DNA from: Chitinophagaceae bacterium
Lineage (GTDB): Bacteria > Bacteroidota > Bacteroidia > Chitinophagales > Chitinophagaceae
Direction: 5' to 3'
DNA length: 47,849 nucleotides
Assembly: GCA_947447265.1 (NCBI GenBank)
Contig: CANFKC010000040.1
Span: 1 to 47,849 of the forward strand
Shown: positions 17,538 to 26,210 of the stretch, in pieces
How positions within the stretch are numbered: the first letter of the stretch is position 1
How the letters are laid out: each line of letters opens with the position of its first letter
Notes under the pieces: generated by a model
Told to the model about the DNA's origin: nothing
The model's database searches: none
What the model saw: only the letters and a program-made list of their open reading frames with translations
Made by a program: the position numbers and the translations under genes

Positions 17538-17555
17538 GGTATATAATGGTTTGAC

Positions 17556-18152
17556 ATGCATTTAGCTGATCTCGATTTAAATAAGGCTTATAGCTATGCC
17601 GACTACCTTAAGTGGCATTTTGAGGAAAGGCTGGAACTCATAAAGGGTAAGATTTTTAAGATGAGTCCGGCTGCGACACCTCGGCATCAAACAATCGTTG
17701 GCTTTATATTCGTAGAATTAAGTGTACACCTTCGCAAGCAAACTTGTAGAGTGTATACTGCGCCTTTTGATGTGCGGATACCACGCAAAACAACCGAGGA
17801 CAAAGATATTATTACCGTCTTGCAACCTGATATATGCGTTATTTGCGACCGGAGCAAAATAGACAGGAAAGGTTGTTTAGGGGCACCAGATATAATTGTT
17901 GAGGTACTTTCGCCGGGCAATAATGCAAAGGAGCTGAAAAACAAATATGATGCATACGAGGAAGCGGGAGTAAAGGAGTACTGGATCGTGTCGCCGCAAG
18001 ACCAGACTTTCACCATTAACTTGTTGGTGGACGTTAAGTTTCAGCCTACTAGGCAGCTAACTAATGGTGATACGGTAACCTCAACAATACTGCCAGGCTT
18101 TTGCCTAAATCTTACCGAATTGTTTGAATCACCATTGCCAGAAGAGGGTTAA
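17556..18152 (+). CDS. Uma2 family endonuclease-like protein
   Basis: Putative restriction-endonuclease-like fold protein of 198 residues (Uma2/DUF820). The PD-(D/E)XK core is visible as LQPDICVICD, APDIIVEVLSPGN (near residue 112, the PD...E-V-L-S signature) and the lysine in GVKEYWIVSP. The N-terminal ERLELIKGKIFKMSPAATPRHQ is also typical. The family is widespread and often multicopy in Bacteroidota and Cyanobacteria; the biological role is not established, though a link to mobile elements is often assumed. It starts at ATG 17556. No transposase or modification gene lies nearby. Confidence 0.85.
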   Translation: MHLADLDLNKAYSYADYLKWHFEERLELIKGKIFKMSPAATPRHQTIVGFIFVELSVHLRKQTCRVYTAPFDVRIPRKTTEDKDIITVLQPDICVICDRSKIDRKGCLGAPDIIVEVLSPGNNAKELKNKYDAYEEAGVKEYWIVSPQDQTFTINLLVDVKFQPTRQLTNGDTVTSTILPGFCLNLTELFESPLPEEG

Positions 18153-18201
18153 TTGCTGCGATTACTTATTTGATTTCTAAAACCATTGCCGGATTATCGA
18201 A

Positions 18202-18231
18202 TTGGCAAATTGCCAAATTGACGTACTTTCG
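18202..18231 (+). promoter_or_regulatory. Promoter of the ALDH gene with palindrome in the spacer
   Basis: TTG at 18202-18204, 19 bases, then TACTTTCG at 18224-18231. This is the consensus Bacteroidota spacing, and the -7 element deviates at one base. A 15-base palindrome TTGGCAA-A-TTGCCAA at 18202-18216 lies on the -33 element and spacer, a plausible operator for a repressor. The start ATG is 18252. Confidence 0.55.
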
Positions 18232-18251
18232 AGGAAGAAAAATGTTCAGAC

Positions 18252-19784
18252 ATGAAAATTGATAAAGTGCTCAGCAAACTGGGTATAGAAAAAATAAACG
18301 AAGGCGCCTCTACAGGTACAAAGTGGATAAAAGCGGGTGGTGAAAAACTCGATTCTTTTTCGCCGGTTGATGGCAGAAAGATAGCCTCCGTTACCATGGC
18401 TACAAAGGATAACTATGATGCTGTTGTAAATAAAGCGCATGAAGCATTTGCTGAATGGCGCATGTGGCCAGCCCCTAAACGTGGCGAAGTAGTACGTCAG
18501 GTGGGCGATGCACTCCGCAAGTATAAAGAGCCATTGGGCATACTGGTGAGCTACGAAATGGGCAAAAGTCTGCAGGAAGGTTTGGGCGAAGTTCAGGAGA
18601 TGATTGATATCTGTGACCTTGCAGTGGGTATGTCGCGCCAGCTATTTGGTCTTACCATGCACAGCGAGCGTCCTTTACACCGCATGTATGAGCAATGGCA
18701 TCCACTGGGTGTTGTGGGCATCATCAGTGCGTTTAACTTCCCGGTTGCAGTGTGGGCATGGAACAGTACCATAGCATGGATATGCGGTGATACCTGTGTT
18801 TGGAAACCATCGGAGAAAACACCACTTTCTGCTATAGCCTGCCAGAACATTATTTCAGAAGTATTTAAGGCTAATCAGGTGCCAGAGGGCGTTTGTGGCC
18901 TGGTAGTTGGCGACCGTACAACCGGCGAACTGATGAGCAATGATGCCCGTATCCCATTGGTATCTGCAACAGGTTCTACCCGCATGGGTAAGGCGGTAGG
19001 TACGGCAGTAGCTGGCCGTTTAGGTCGTTCGTTGCTGGAATTGGGTGGTAATAATGCCATTATCATTACTGAAAATGCTGATCTGGATATTGCTTTACGT
19101 GCTGCTATCTTCGGCGCTGTAGGCACAGCAGGCCAGCGTTGCACAACAACCCGCAGGCTTATTATACATGAAAATGTGTATGAGATATTTAAAAAGAAGC
19201 TTGTTGCAGCATACAAACAACTGGTTATTGGTAATCCGCTTGATGAGAAGAGCCATGTTGGTCCGCTTATAGATGTGGATGCTGTTACAGCATATACTAA
19301 TGCCATTGCTACAGCTAAGAAAGCTGGTGGCAAAGAAATAGTGAAAGGTGGCGTATTAACTGGCGAAGGCTACGACAGTGGTTGCTACGTTAAGCCATGT
19401 GTTATGGAAGCGCAGAACGAATGGCCTATTGTGCAGCACGAAACCTTTGCACCTATTCTTTATATAATGAAGTATAGCGCAATGGAAGAAGCGATTGCTA
19501 TGCAGAATGGTGTTCCGCAGGGCTTATCGTCATCAATAATGACGCTGAATATGCGTGAAGCTGAATTGTTCCTTTCTGCGAAAGGCAGCGATTGCGGCAT
19601 TGCCAATGTAAACATTGGTACCAGCGGCGCTGAGATTGGTGGTGCATTTGGTGGTGAAAAAGAAACAGGTGGTGGCCGCGAAAGTGGCAGCGATAGCTGG
19701 AAAGCATATATGCGTCGTCAGACGAATACCATAAACTATAGCAACCAGTTGCCATTGGCTCAGGGAATTAAGTTTAGTGTGTAA
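18252..19784 (+). CDS. Aldehyde dehydrogenase, ALDH7/antiquitin type (aminoadipate-semialdehyde dehydrogenase-like)
   Basis: NAD-dependent aldehyde dehydrogenase of 510 residues. The ALDH7 subgroup is marked by GTAGQRCTTTRRL, which holds the catalytic Cys at residue 297, by FNFPVAVWAWNS and KPSEKTPL in the cofactor site, and by ELGGNNAII with the general-base Glu. Members oxidise alpha-aminoadipic semialdehyde in lysine breakdown and also act on betaine or lipid aldehydes in stress. No other lysine catabolic gene is next to it. The gene has its own consensus promoter with a palindromic spacer and ends before a strong terminator. A plain housekeeping role is likely; the exact substrate is inferred from the family. 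Confidence 0.9.
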   Translation: MKIDKVLSKLGIEKINEGASTGTKWIKAGGEKLDSFSPVDGRKIASVTMATKDNYDAVVNKAHEAFAEWRMWPAPKRGEVVRQVGDALRKYKEPLGILVSYEMGKSLQEGLGEVQEMIDICDLAVGMSRQLFGLTMHSERPLHRMYEQWHPLGVVGIISAFNFPVAVWAWNSTIAWICGDTCVWKPSEKTPLSAIACQNIISEVFKANQVPEGVCGLVVGDRTTGELMSNDARIPLVSATGSTRMGKAVGTAVAGRLGRSLLELGGNNAIIITENADLDIALRAAIFGAVGTAGQRCTTTRRLIIHENVYEIFKKKLVAAYKQLVIGNPLDEKSHVGPLIDVDAVTAYTNAIATAKKAGGKEIVKGGVLTGEGYDSGCYVKPCVMEAQNEWPIVQHETFAPILYIMKYSAMEEAIAMQNGVPQGLSSSIMTLNMREAELFLSAKGSDCGIANVNIGTSGAEIGGAFGGEKETGGGRESGSDSWKAYMRRQTNTINYSNQLPLAQGIKFSV

Positions 19785-19900
19785 TGTGGTTCGGTTGCAA
19801 TTTCACGCAAAGGCGCCAAGTCGCAATCTCCGCGTAATGTAGCAGTCAAGATTTAGGAGGCGCAGCTTTCATTTTTTTGGAGCAAACGCCTTAAAATATA

Positions 19901-19938
19901 AAAGTCCACCAGTAATTGTTACTGGTGGACTTTTTGTT
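19901..19938. terminator. Strong bidirectional terminator
   Basis: Arms AAAGTCCACCAGTAA and TTACTGGTGGACTTT (15 bp) enclose a TTG loop at 19901-19933, with T-rich sequence on the + side and A-rich sequence on the left. It serves the ALDH gene and, read the other way, the convergent CvfB-like gene. The remaining gap (19785-20023) shows no gene. Confidence 0.85.
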
Positions 19939-20023
19939 TGGAATTGTTGTAAAATACGCGCCTTTGAAATCTTGAATGAATAATCCAGAACTGCTTCTTT
20001 GCGCGAAACTTAACGTTACCTAT

Positions 20024-20860
20024 CTATGCTCCCTCCTCTAACTTAATGCCAGTTTGGGTGAAAGAGATCAGGCGCTTTTTATAAAGTGCTCCGGTGGTCA
20101 TTTTAAAAGTCTTTTTGCTGACGCCGAAAAACGCATAAATAGCTTCCGGGTCTGATTTATCGTTGTATGGAAGGTAGCCGTCACTAGCTTTCAGCAGGGC
20201 TATCATACGCTCTTCTTCTGTACCCACTTTTTCGTATCCTTTGGTACCTAACGAGACATCTACCTTATTATCAGGCCTGATGTTTTTTACAAAGCCTTTT
20301 ACTTTGTCGCCGGTTGCAAGGTCTTGAAACACCTCGTTAAAGTGCAACACACCGAGGTGTTTATTGTTGATAATTACTTTGTACCCGATATCAGTTTTCT
20401 GGAAAACTACCATGTCAACTGTGTCATTTACAGCAATCGTCATGTCGTTATTACTGAGGTGGCGGTCTATCTTTTCTGTGGCGGTTACGCGGCCGGTTTT
20501 TTCGTCAATGAATAGCAGCACAAAATACTTATTGCCGGGTATCATTCTAACCGACATTTGTGAATTGGGTACAAAAACATCTTTCATAATGCCCCATTTC
20601 ATAAATGCCCCGTGAGGGGTAATATCCGCAACTTCCATCATCACTATGTCGCCAACCTGCCCTAATGGCTGTGCGGTAGTCGCTACCAGTCTTTGCTCAT
20701 TATCATGATACACAAAAACAGTGATCTCATCATCTACTTTTAAACCTGCGGGTATATAGCGCTTGGGCAGCAAAATCTCGTCTTGCCCGCCATCAAGATA
20801 CATCCCGAAGTTTACCTCTTTTACTACTTTAAGCGTATTGTACTTTCCTACTTCAACCAT
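20024..20860 (-). CDS. CvfB/YitL-like S1 RNA-binding protein
   Basis: Protein of 278 residues with tandem S1-type beta barrels followed by a winged-helix end, the architecture of CvfB (conserved virulence factor B). The first S1-like unit is around VKEVNFGMYLDGGQDEILLPKRYI (residues 13-36), the second around MMEVADITPHGAFMKWGIMKDVFVP, the third around GDKVKGFVKNIRPDNKVDVSLG. The C-terminal segment DPEAIYAFFGVSKKTFKMTTGALYKKRLI forms the winged helix. Family members bind RNA and affect gene expression post-transcriptionally; the targets here are unknown. It starts at ATG 20860, on the same strand as, and downstream of, the cold-shock gene, with a terminator between them. Confidence 0.88.
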   Translation of the reverse strand: MVEVGKYNTLKVVKEVNFGMYLDGGQDEILLPKRYIPAGLKVDDEITVFVYHDNEQRLVATTAQPLGQVGDIVMMEVADITPHGAFMKWGIMKDVFVPNSQMSVRMIPGNKYFVLLFIDEKTGRVTATEKIDRHLSNNDMTIAVNDTVDMVVFQKTDIGYKVIINNKHLGVLHFNEVFQDLATGDKVKGFVKNIRPDNKVDVSLGTKGYEKVGTEEERMIALLKASDGYLPYNDKSDPEAIYAFFGVSKKTFKMTTGALYKKRLISFTQTGIKLEEGA

Positions 20861-20964
20861 GTGTAATTATTCTGTGTTACAAAATACAGTATTTTGCCGG
20901 GTTTCACGAAGAAGTCCTGCAACTTTCGGGGTGCAGGAATATATTCTGTGGTGTTTTATACAAT

Positions 20965-20990
20965 AAAAAAAGACGTGTCAGACACGTCTT
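20965..20990 (-). terminator. Terminator of the cold-shock gene
   Basis: Stem AAGACGTGTC / GACACGTCTT with a one-base turn at 20970-20990, followed on the minus strand by a run of T (20965-20970). It lies just behind the cold-shock stop at 21017. Confidence 0.8.
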
Positions 20991-21016
20991 ACAATGATTT
21001 AGTGCAAACAGCTACA

Positions 21017-21208
21017 TTATATTAATGTAACGTTGACTGCATTTAAACCCTTCTTTCCGTTTTGCACATCGTAGGACACTCTGTCCTTTTCACGAATCTT
21101 GCTAACTAAGCCTGATACGTGTACGAAAATGTCAGCGCCACCGTTAGAGGGCGTAATGAAGCCAAATCCTTTGGTTTCATTAAAAAATTTTACTGTTCCT
21201 TCTTGCAT
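21017..21208 (-). CDS. Cold-shock protein (CspA family)
   Basis: Single cold-shock domain of 63 residues binding single-stranded RNA or DNA. RNP1 is KGFGFITP (residues 13-20) and RNP2 is DIFVHVS (26-32); EGTVKFFNETKGFGFI and the C-terminal GLNAVNVTLI complete the fold. It has its own -7 element at 21238-21245 with a leader of about 23 bases, too short for a classical cspA thermosensor leader, and its own terminator. The start is ATG 21208. Confidence 0.95.
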   Translation of the reverse strand: MQEGTVKFFNETKGFGFITPSNGGADIFVHVSGLVSKIREKDRVSYDVQNGKKGLNAVNVTLI

Positions 21209-21237
21209 TGTACGTGTTATAAAAAATTAGCAATAAA

Positions 21238-21245
21238 CAAAGCTA
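21238..21245 (-). promoter_or_regulatory. -7 element of the cold-shock gene
   Basis: Minus-strand TAGCTTTG matches TAnnTTTG exactly, in a highly A/T-rich upstream region (21246-21300) that may raise promoter strength. Confidence 0.55.
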
Positions 21246-21338
21246 TATTTTTTTTTGAAAAAAAAGAAATTCTCCCATTTTTTTTATTGTAAGTTAATAG
21301 ATTACCATTTATGTGCCATACTGGCGCATTTTTTTCAT

Positions 21339-21382
21339 AAAAAAGGTGCGACCAGGTTAGTGTATCTAACTGGTCGCACCTT
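21339..21382 (-). terminator. Terminator of the FKBP gene
   Basis: The right arm CTAACTGGTCGCACCTT pairs with AAGGTGCGACCAGGTTAG with one bulged G (21343-21382). On the minus strand it ends in a run of six T. It lies 22 bases past the FKBP stop. Confidence 0.85.
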
Positions 21383-21404
21383 ACTCATATTTCTAGCTTA
21401 AAAA

Positions 21405-21881
21405 CTATTTCGCTGATACTAGTTCCACGTCAAATACCATTACGGTATTTGGCGGTATTGGGCCGCGGCCACCCGGACCATAACCGATGCCTGAAGGAAT
21501 GTAGAGTGTAGCGCGGGTGCCTGGGTTCAATAATTGTATGCCTTCATCCCAACCCGGAATCACCTGTCCAACTCCTAATACAAATTGAAATGGCCTGATG
21601 TTTTTAAAGTTGTCATCAACATTTGCATCAAATTTTCTGCCATCAAGAAATTTGCCGAGGTAGTTCATTACTGCAGTCTGGCCTTTTTTAGCATTTTCGC
21701 CGCTGCCTTTTTTGGTAATTACATAGTAAAGTCCTGATACTGTTTTGGTAGCTTTGATCTTGTTCTTAGCGAAATACTCTTTCAGTATCTGGTCATCCTT
21801 TGTTTTCTGGTCCTGGGCAAAACCCGTAAAAGAAAGTAGTAGTGTGCATACCAGTAGTAGGCTTTTAAGTGCGTTGTGCAT
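21405..21881 (-). CDS. FKBP-type peptidyl-prolyl cis-trans isomerase, exported
   Basis: Periplasmic proline isomerase of 158 residues. A signal peptide ends at LLLSFTGFAQ. The FKBP domain fills about residues 50-158: VSGLYYVITKKGSGENAKKGQTAVMNY, the FDAN active-site strand, FVLGVGQVIPGWDEGIQLL, the ATLYIPSGIGYG loop and the closing VMVFDVELV. Aromatic positions of the active site (Y, F, W) are in place. It probably assists folding of exported proteins. It starts at ATG 21881 and ends at a strong terminator, so it appears monocistronic. Confidence 0.92.
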   Translation of the reverse strand: MHNALKSLLLVCTLLLSFTGFAQDQKTKDDQILKEYFAKNKIKATKTVSGLYYVITKKGSGENAKKGQTAVMNYLGKFLDGRKFDANVDDNFKNIRPFQFVLGVGQVIPGWDEGIQLLNPGTRATLYIPSGIGYGPGGRGPIPPNTVMVFDVELVSAK

Positions 21882-21978
21882 GTTGGTTTTTTGTTTTAAA
21901 AATGAAAGTTAGTAATAATGAAAACAAGCTGCTATTCACTGCCGGTAAATGTAATTATTAAATAGATCCGGATTCTTA

Positions 21979-22749
21979 TTAAAATCGAAGGTGCTTAACC
22001 GTAAGTCCGTTATTAATAAGTTGCTTCAGCGACTCTATACCAATTTTCATGTGGTTGTCCACATACTTTTTAGTAACTGCAGTATCGCTTGCTGCGGTCT
22101 TCACGCCCTCTGGAACCATAGGTTGATCGCTCACCAATAATAATGCACCGGTGGGTATTTTATTAAAAAAGCCTGTGCAGAAAATAGTGGCAGTTTCCAT
22201 ATCAATGGCCATGGCTCTTATTTCCCTCAAGTATTCTTTAAACTCTTCATCATGCTCCCAAATACGGCGATTGGTAGTGTAAACTGTACCGGTCCAGTAG
22301 TCCATTTTATTGTCGCGAATCGTGGTCGATATTGCTTTTTGCAGCGCGAACGAAGGCATTGCCGGTACTTCAGGCGGAAAATAATCATTGCTGGTACCAT
22401 CGCCCCGTATTGCAGCTATTGGCAGAATAAGATCGCCTACATTATTCTTCTTCTTCAGGCCGCCACACTTGCCGAGAAAGAGCACTGCCTTAGGGCTTAT
22501 TGCCGAAAGCAGGTCCATCATGGTTGCGGCACCGGGGCTGCCCATACCAAAATTGATAATGGTAATATTATCTGCGGTAGCACATTGCATTGGCCTGTCC
22601 TGTCCAACAATCGGAACCTGATGCAGGTCAGCAAACAATTTTACGTAATTACTGAAATTGCATAACAGAATATACTGTCCGAAGTCTTTAAGTTCCTGGC
22701 CCGTATACCGTGGTAACCAGTTTTCAACTATTTCTTGTTTTGTCTTCAT
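21979..22749 (-). CDS. amn: AMP nucleosidase
   Basis: Cleaves AMP to adenine and ribose 5-phosphate. This is the short (256 residue) form, consisting of the nucleoside phosphorylase-like catalytic domain. Motifs: FGMGSPGAATMMDLL (near residue 72), FLGKCGGLKKKNNVGDLILPIAAIRGDG, and AIDMETATIFCTGF with the nucleoside-binding Met-Glu pair; the substrate-discriminating ASDTAVTKKYV is near the end. The long N-terminal regulatory domain of the enterobacterial enzyme is absent, as is usual for Bacteroidota. The start is ATG 22749, with a -7 element at 22761-22768. Purine nucleoside phosphorylase is the alternative but fits less well. Confidence 0.88.
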   Translation of the reverse strand: MKTKQEIVENWLPRYTGQELKDFGQYILLCNFSNYVKLFADLHQVPIVGQDRPMQCATADNITIINFGMGSPGAATMMDLLSAISPKAVLFLGKCGGLKKKNNVGDLILPIAAIRGDGTSNDYFPPEVPAMPSFALQKAISTTIRDNKMDYWTGTVYTTNRRIWEHDEEFKEYLREIRAMAIDMETATIFCTGFFNKIPTGALLLVSDQPMVPEGVKTAASDTAVTKKYVDNHMKIGIESLKQLINNGLTVKHLRF

Positions 22750-22760
22750 GGTTTTCGTTG

Positions 22761-22768
22761 CAAAATTA
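22761..22768 (-). promoter_or_regulatory. -7 element of amn
   Basis: Minus-strand TAATTTTG matches TAnnTTTG exactly, 11 bases before the ATG. Confidence 0.5.
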
Positions 22769-22839
22769 AGAATTAAACAAATCCGGTTGTGTTACTAATT
22801 TATGCTCCGGCTGTAGGGAATAAGACGTGAACATATACA

Positions 22840-24558
22840 CTAATTTTTTGTGGCCAACCTGCTGTTCTTAAACCCATATAAAAAGTAAATGACCAGCCCT
22901 ACCAGCAGCCATAATAAAAAGCGCTGCCAGTTTGTGGTTCCTGATTCGCAAAGCAGGTAGCTACAACACAAGAAGCCAAGTATCGGGATAAGCGAAAAAC
23001 GCTTCACGAACGAAAGAATTGCCGTTAATAAAAACACCAGTCCGAAGCCTATGTAAGGCACTTTTTCTGATAAGTTCAGTACCAGTGTAGGCCCCACTTT
23101 ATTTTGTAAACTGAAAAATGCCCGCAATCCATCAGGATTAAAACGAACCAGCAGGCAAATAGTAGCAACAAACATCAGGGGTACTATCCACCTGCCACTT
23201 ACATAGGGCGCTTTAAATTTCGACTCCGGGCGATTTTTATCACTATGGAATTTCACAATACCGCCGCATACCAATACAAACGCAAATAGCGTACCAACAC
23301 TGGTTAGTTTAACTACTTCGTCCAGGTTCAGGAATAGGGCAGGGACACCCACTACAAAACCGGTCAGGATAGTGGAGAAGGAAGGCGTTTTGTATTTCGG
23401 GTGCATTTTAGCAAAAATGGGCGGTAATAAGCCGTCGCGGCTCATACTCATCCAAATACGCGGCTGGCCGAGCTGGAATACTAACAATACACTTGCAGTG
23501 GCAATAACCGCGCCCACTGAAATGATAATGGCCAGGTAATGTGCAATCACCGAGTGGCCGGCAACTTCACCAAATACAAAAGCCAGCGGGTCTCCAACGT
23601 TGAGTTTTGAATAGCTGGTCATGCCGGTAAGTACTAAAGCAATCGCCACATAAATAACGGTGCAGATGATGAGTGAATAGAACATGGCCTTGGGCAGGTC
23701 ACGCTGTGGATTTTTACATTCTTCAGCCGTCGTCGAGATGGCGTCGAAACCGATGTACGAGAAAAATACGGCAGCCGTTCCACTCAGTACGCCTTTAATG
23801 CCATTGGGCAAAAAAGGATTCCAGTTGTTGGTATCTACATAGAATGCGCCTGCGACCATAACGAGTATTATAATGGCAATTTTAAGTATTACCATGGCAT
23901 TTGTAGTTCGCTTTGATTCTTTAATACCAATGTATATAATCCAGGTAATAACTATTGTTATTAAGAACGCGGGCAGATCGCATATTAACCTGAATGAACC
24001 GATAGCCGGAGCGTTTAGCCATGCAGCCTGACCTTCAGTGCCGGCCTTTAATGCGCATGATTTGGCAGTCCAGTAATCGGTTGAAAGGTATTCGGGAAAG
24101 TGAAAATAGTGTTTGCCAATGTGCAACCGGTTAACAAGCGACGTAAAGTAGTCGCTCCAAGAGATGGCCACTGCAATATTGCCGATAGCATATTCCATTA
24201 GCAGATCCCATCCAATTATCCAGGCAAATAGCTCTCCAAAAGCAACGTATGAATAGGTATAGGCACTACCGGATACCGGCACCATGCTGGCAAACTCGGC
24301 ATAGCATAGCGCGGAAAAACCACAGGCTACCGCAACAAACAAAAAGAGCAATATAATTCCCGGACCGCCACCGGCGCTGGCACTGCCGATCGTTGAAAAG
24401 ATACCGGCACCTACAATTGCCGCAATGCCCATAAAAGTAAGATCGCGTGTGGTAAGTATGCGGTGCATATCCCTGCTTCCGCCTTCATGGCTGTCGCCAT
24501 AACCTGCTTCTGCCTCCCTGATTATAACCTCAACTGACTTTTTACGGAATAGATTCAT
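22840..24558 (-). CDS. APC family amino acid permease
   Basis: Inner-membrane transporter of the amino acid-polyamine-organocation superfamily (572 residues, more than 12 membrane segments). TM1 carries the unwound substrate site GIAAIVGAGIFSTIGSASAGGGPG near residue 50; the next helices show YAEFASMVPVSGSAYTYSYVAFGE and, near residue 270, FFSYIGFDAISTTAEECKNPQRDLPKA, both typical of the cationic amino acid transporter branch. Transported substrate is probably an amino acid taken up with protons. The extra open frame upstream to TTG 24567 lies inside a perfect -7 element; ATG 24558 is the start. A cytoplasmic N-terminal 40 residues precede TM1. Confidence 0.9.
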   Translation of the reverse strand: MNLFRKKSVEVIIREAEAGYGDSHEGGSRDMHRILTTRDLTFMGIAAIVGAGIFSTIGSASAGGGPGIILLFLFVAVACGFSALCYAEFASMVPVSGSAYTYSYVAFGELFAWIIGWDLLMEYAIGNIAVAISWSDYFTSLVNRLHIGKHYFHFPEYLSTDYWTAKSCALKAGTEGQAAWLNAPAIGSFRLICDLPAFLITIVITWIIYIGIKESKRTTNAMVILKIAIIILVMVAGAFYVDTNNWNPFLPNGIKGVLSGTAAVFFSYIGFDAISTTAEECKNPQRDLPKAMFYSLIICTVIYVAIALVLTGMTSYSKLNVGDPLAFVFGEVAGHSVIAHYLAIIISVGAVIATASVLLVFQLGQPRIWMSMSRDGLLPPIFAKMHPKYKTPSFSTILTGFVVGVPALFLNLDEVVKLTSVGTLFAFVLVCGGIVKFHSDKNRPESKFKAPYVSGRWIVPLMFVATICLLVRFNPDGLRAFFSLQNKVGPTLVLNLSEKVPYIGFGLVFLLTAILSFVKRFSLIPILGFLCCSYLLCESGTTNWQRFLLWLLVGLVIYFLYGFKNSRLATKN

Positions 24559-24564
24559 TGATTT

Positions 24565-24572
24565 CAAAAGTA
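24565..24572 (-). promoter_or_regulatory. -7 element of the APC permease gene
   Basis: Minus-strand TACTTTTG, an exact TAnnTTTG match, ends 6 bases before ATG 24558 and rules out the upstream TTG start. Confidence 0.55.
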
Positions 24573-24914
24573 GTAAAAAATGCGAATGATATTTTATAAG
24601 CCTGTAGTTTGTCTTAACCAGAAAGTGGTGGGCGCATAGTTTATAAAATGTTATGCTTTTTTTATGACGAATGTTCGTCTGTAAGGGTAATTGATATTTG
24701 TATAGGAGCGGTCAATTTTGAAATTGACCATACCTCCTCACTAACTAATAATTATAAAAAAATGGCTTGCCGCGCAATGGGGCAGTACTTTTCGGCTGTA
24801 AACCGCGCCAATGTTTGTGTTTTTGAGTTTTAGTAATTACTTTTGAACCAAGGCGAATTTTAATTTGCCCACTATTTAGTTCATATTTAAACTCCGTTTT
24901 GAATTTTAACGATA
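24573..24914. other. 342-base gap with two perfect hairpins
   Basis: Two perfect hairpins stand 31 bases apart: GACGAA-TG-TTCGTC at 24664-24677 and GGTCAATTT-TG-AAATTGACC at 24709-24728. A short open frame (24762-24833) starting MACRAMGQYF follows an A-rich stretch; it has no recognisable protein features. A small RNA or leader is possible but not demonstrated. No other content seen. Confidence 0.4.
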
Positions 24915-25472
24915 ATGAAGAATACTCTCAAGCCAATATTATTCACAACAATTATTACCCTGTCTGCATTTTTTGCTATTGTTTATAGTTCTTGCAAGCA
25001 AGATAAATGCAAGGCTATTGCGTGTGCGTATGGTGGTGTGTGTAATGATGGGGTCTGTAATTGTCTTCCGGGTTACGAAGGACCGAATTGTGAGACCGTT
25101 ACCAGGACAAAGTTCTTAGGCAGATATCAGGTTTATGAGCAGGGTACTATCACTCCTTCAAGGCAATATCCGCTGGCAATTGAAGCTGATGCAGATGTGA
25201 ACTATGTGCTGATAAAAAATATGTACAATTATTTTTCTGGTCCTAGCGTAAGGGGAATTGTAAAAGGTGATTCAATTACCATACCTAACCAGCAAATATT
25301 GGGTAAAGTAGTTTTTGGTAAGGGGTATATTTATTCAACCAACGGCTATGGTACCGGTACTAAAATTACCCTTCGTTATGAAGTTGTCGATTCTGCCAAT
25401 AACCTTATTGTAGATGATTTCGGCTTTTATGCTGATGTATACCACAGTTCTCCATCTTTGTGGGTTAAGTAA
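24915..25472 (+). CDS. EGF-motif lipoprotein, copy 1 of a tandem triplet
   Basis: Exported lipoprotein of 185 residues. The lipobox is VYSSC (Cys 27). An EGF-like module with six cysteines follows (CKAIACAYGGVCNDG, then CNCLPGYEGPNC), and then a beta-rich domain with SITIPNQQILGKVVFGKGYIY and YEVVDSANNLIVDDFGFY near the C-terminus. EGF modules are uncommon in bacteria outside Bacteroidota-type surface proteins; they suggest a role in contacts at the cell surface. Start ATG 24915. Copies 2 and 3 follow on the same strand at 72 and 69 base intervals, so the three are probably co-transcribed. Function is unknown. Confidence 0.8.
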   Translation: MKNTLKPILFTTIITLSAFFAIVYSSCKQDKCKAIACAYGGVCNDGVCNCLPGYEGPNCETVTRTKFLGRYQVYEQGTITPSRQYPLAIEADADVNYVLIKNMYNYFSGPSVRGIVKGDSITIPNQQILGKVVFGKGYIYSTNGYGTGTKITLRYEVVDSANNLIVDDFGFYADVYHSSPSLWVK

Positions 25473-25544
25473 TATTATTTGGAAAATACGTTGCAAATAC
25501 TTATTTTTCCGTTAATTTTCTAACCATTAATCTCACCAACTGAA

Positions 25545-26141
25545 ATGAAACTCAATATTAAAGGCCTGCTGCTTTCTGCAATGCTCACCTGCATGGCATT
25601 TTTATCACTGTTATACGTTTCATGTAAAGGTAAAGATGGTAAATCAAGTCCCTTTAAAGACCAATGCGCTGCAATATCCTGCGCTTATGGTGGTTACTGC
25701 AGCGAAGGTAAATGCGTTTGTCCATCTGGATACGAGGGAGATAACTGCGAATTAATTACACGCGACAAATTTTTAAGCAGCTGGACAGTAAAAGAAACCG
25801 GCACCATAACCGTCGCCCGCGAATATGCAATTGCAATTGAAAAAGATGTAGCTACCGCACCGGTTAATAGTGTATTGGTTAAGTTATTGTATAATTACTT
25901 TTCAATTTCAGTAAGGGCCAATGTGGTTAAAGATTCTATCTTTATTCCTAATCAGCAGATAATGGGAAAGATCGTATTCGGTAAGGGTTATATTTATGCT
26001 GATACACTTGGTCAGCCTAATGGCAGGATCAGTATGAGGTATGAAGTTGTTGATTCGGCTAACAATAATATTGTTGACGATTTTGGCTACTATGAAGATG
26101 TTTACCACAGTAAACCAAGTAGCTGGACTAAGCACAACTAA
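25545..26141 (+). CDS. EGF-motif lipoprotein, copy 2
   Basis: Paralogue of copy 1 (198 residues). Lipobox LYVSC, then a slightly longer basic linker (KGKDGKSSPFKDQ), the six-cysteine EGF-like module (CAAISCAYGGYCSEGKC, then CPSGYEGDNC) and the same C-terminal domain (IFIPNQQIMGKIVFGKGYIY, then YEVVDSANNNIVDDFGYY). It is much closer to copy 1 than to copy 3 in the C-terminal domain, which points to a recent duplication. The start is ATG 25545. Confidence 0.8.
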   Translation: MKLNIKGLLLSAMLTCMAFLSLLYVSCKGKDGKSSPFKDQCAAISCAYGGYCSEGKCVCPSGYEGDNCELITRDKFLSSWTVKETGTITVAREYAIAIEKDVATAPVNSVLVKLLYNYFSISVRANVVKDSIFIPNQQIMGKIVFGKGYIYADTLGQPNGRISMRYEVVDSANNNIVDDFGYYEDVYHSKPSSWTKHN

Positions 26142-26210
26142 TTTTCTGCTTTTTTCAGTATGCCTGGCTAATAGATTTACTTTACTTATTCAAAATAATA
26201 AACAACTGTA

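Noticed and set aside
21209-21340. Cold-shock thermosensor leader
   Set aside because: The -7 element at 21238-21245 leaves a leader of only about 23 bases.
24648-24833. 61-codon open frame on the + strand
   Set aside because: It contains both hairpins of the gap, has no ribosome-binding or promoter support, and its peptide has no recognisable features.
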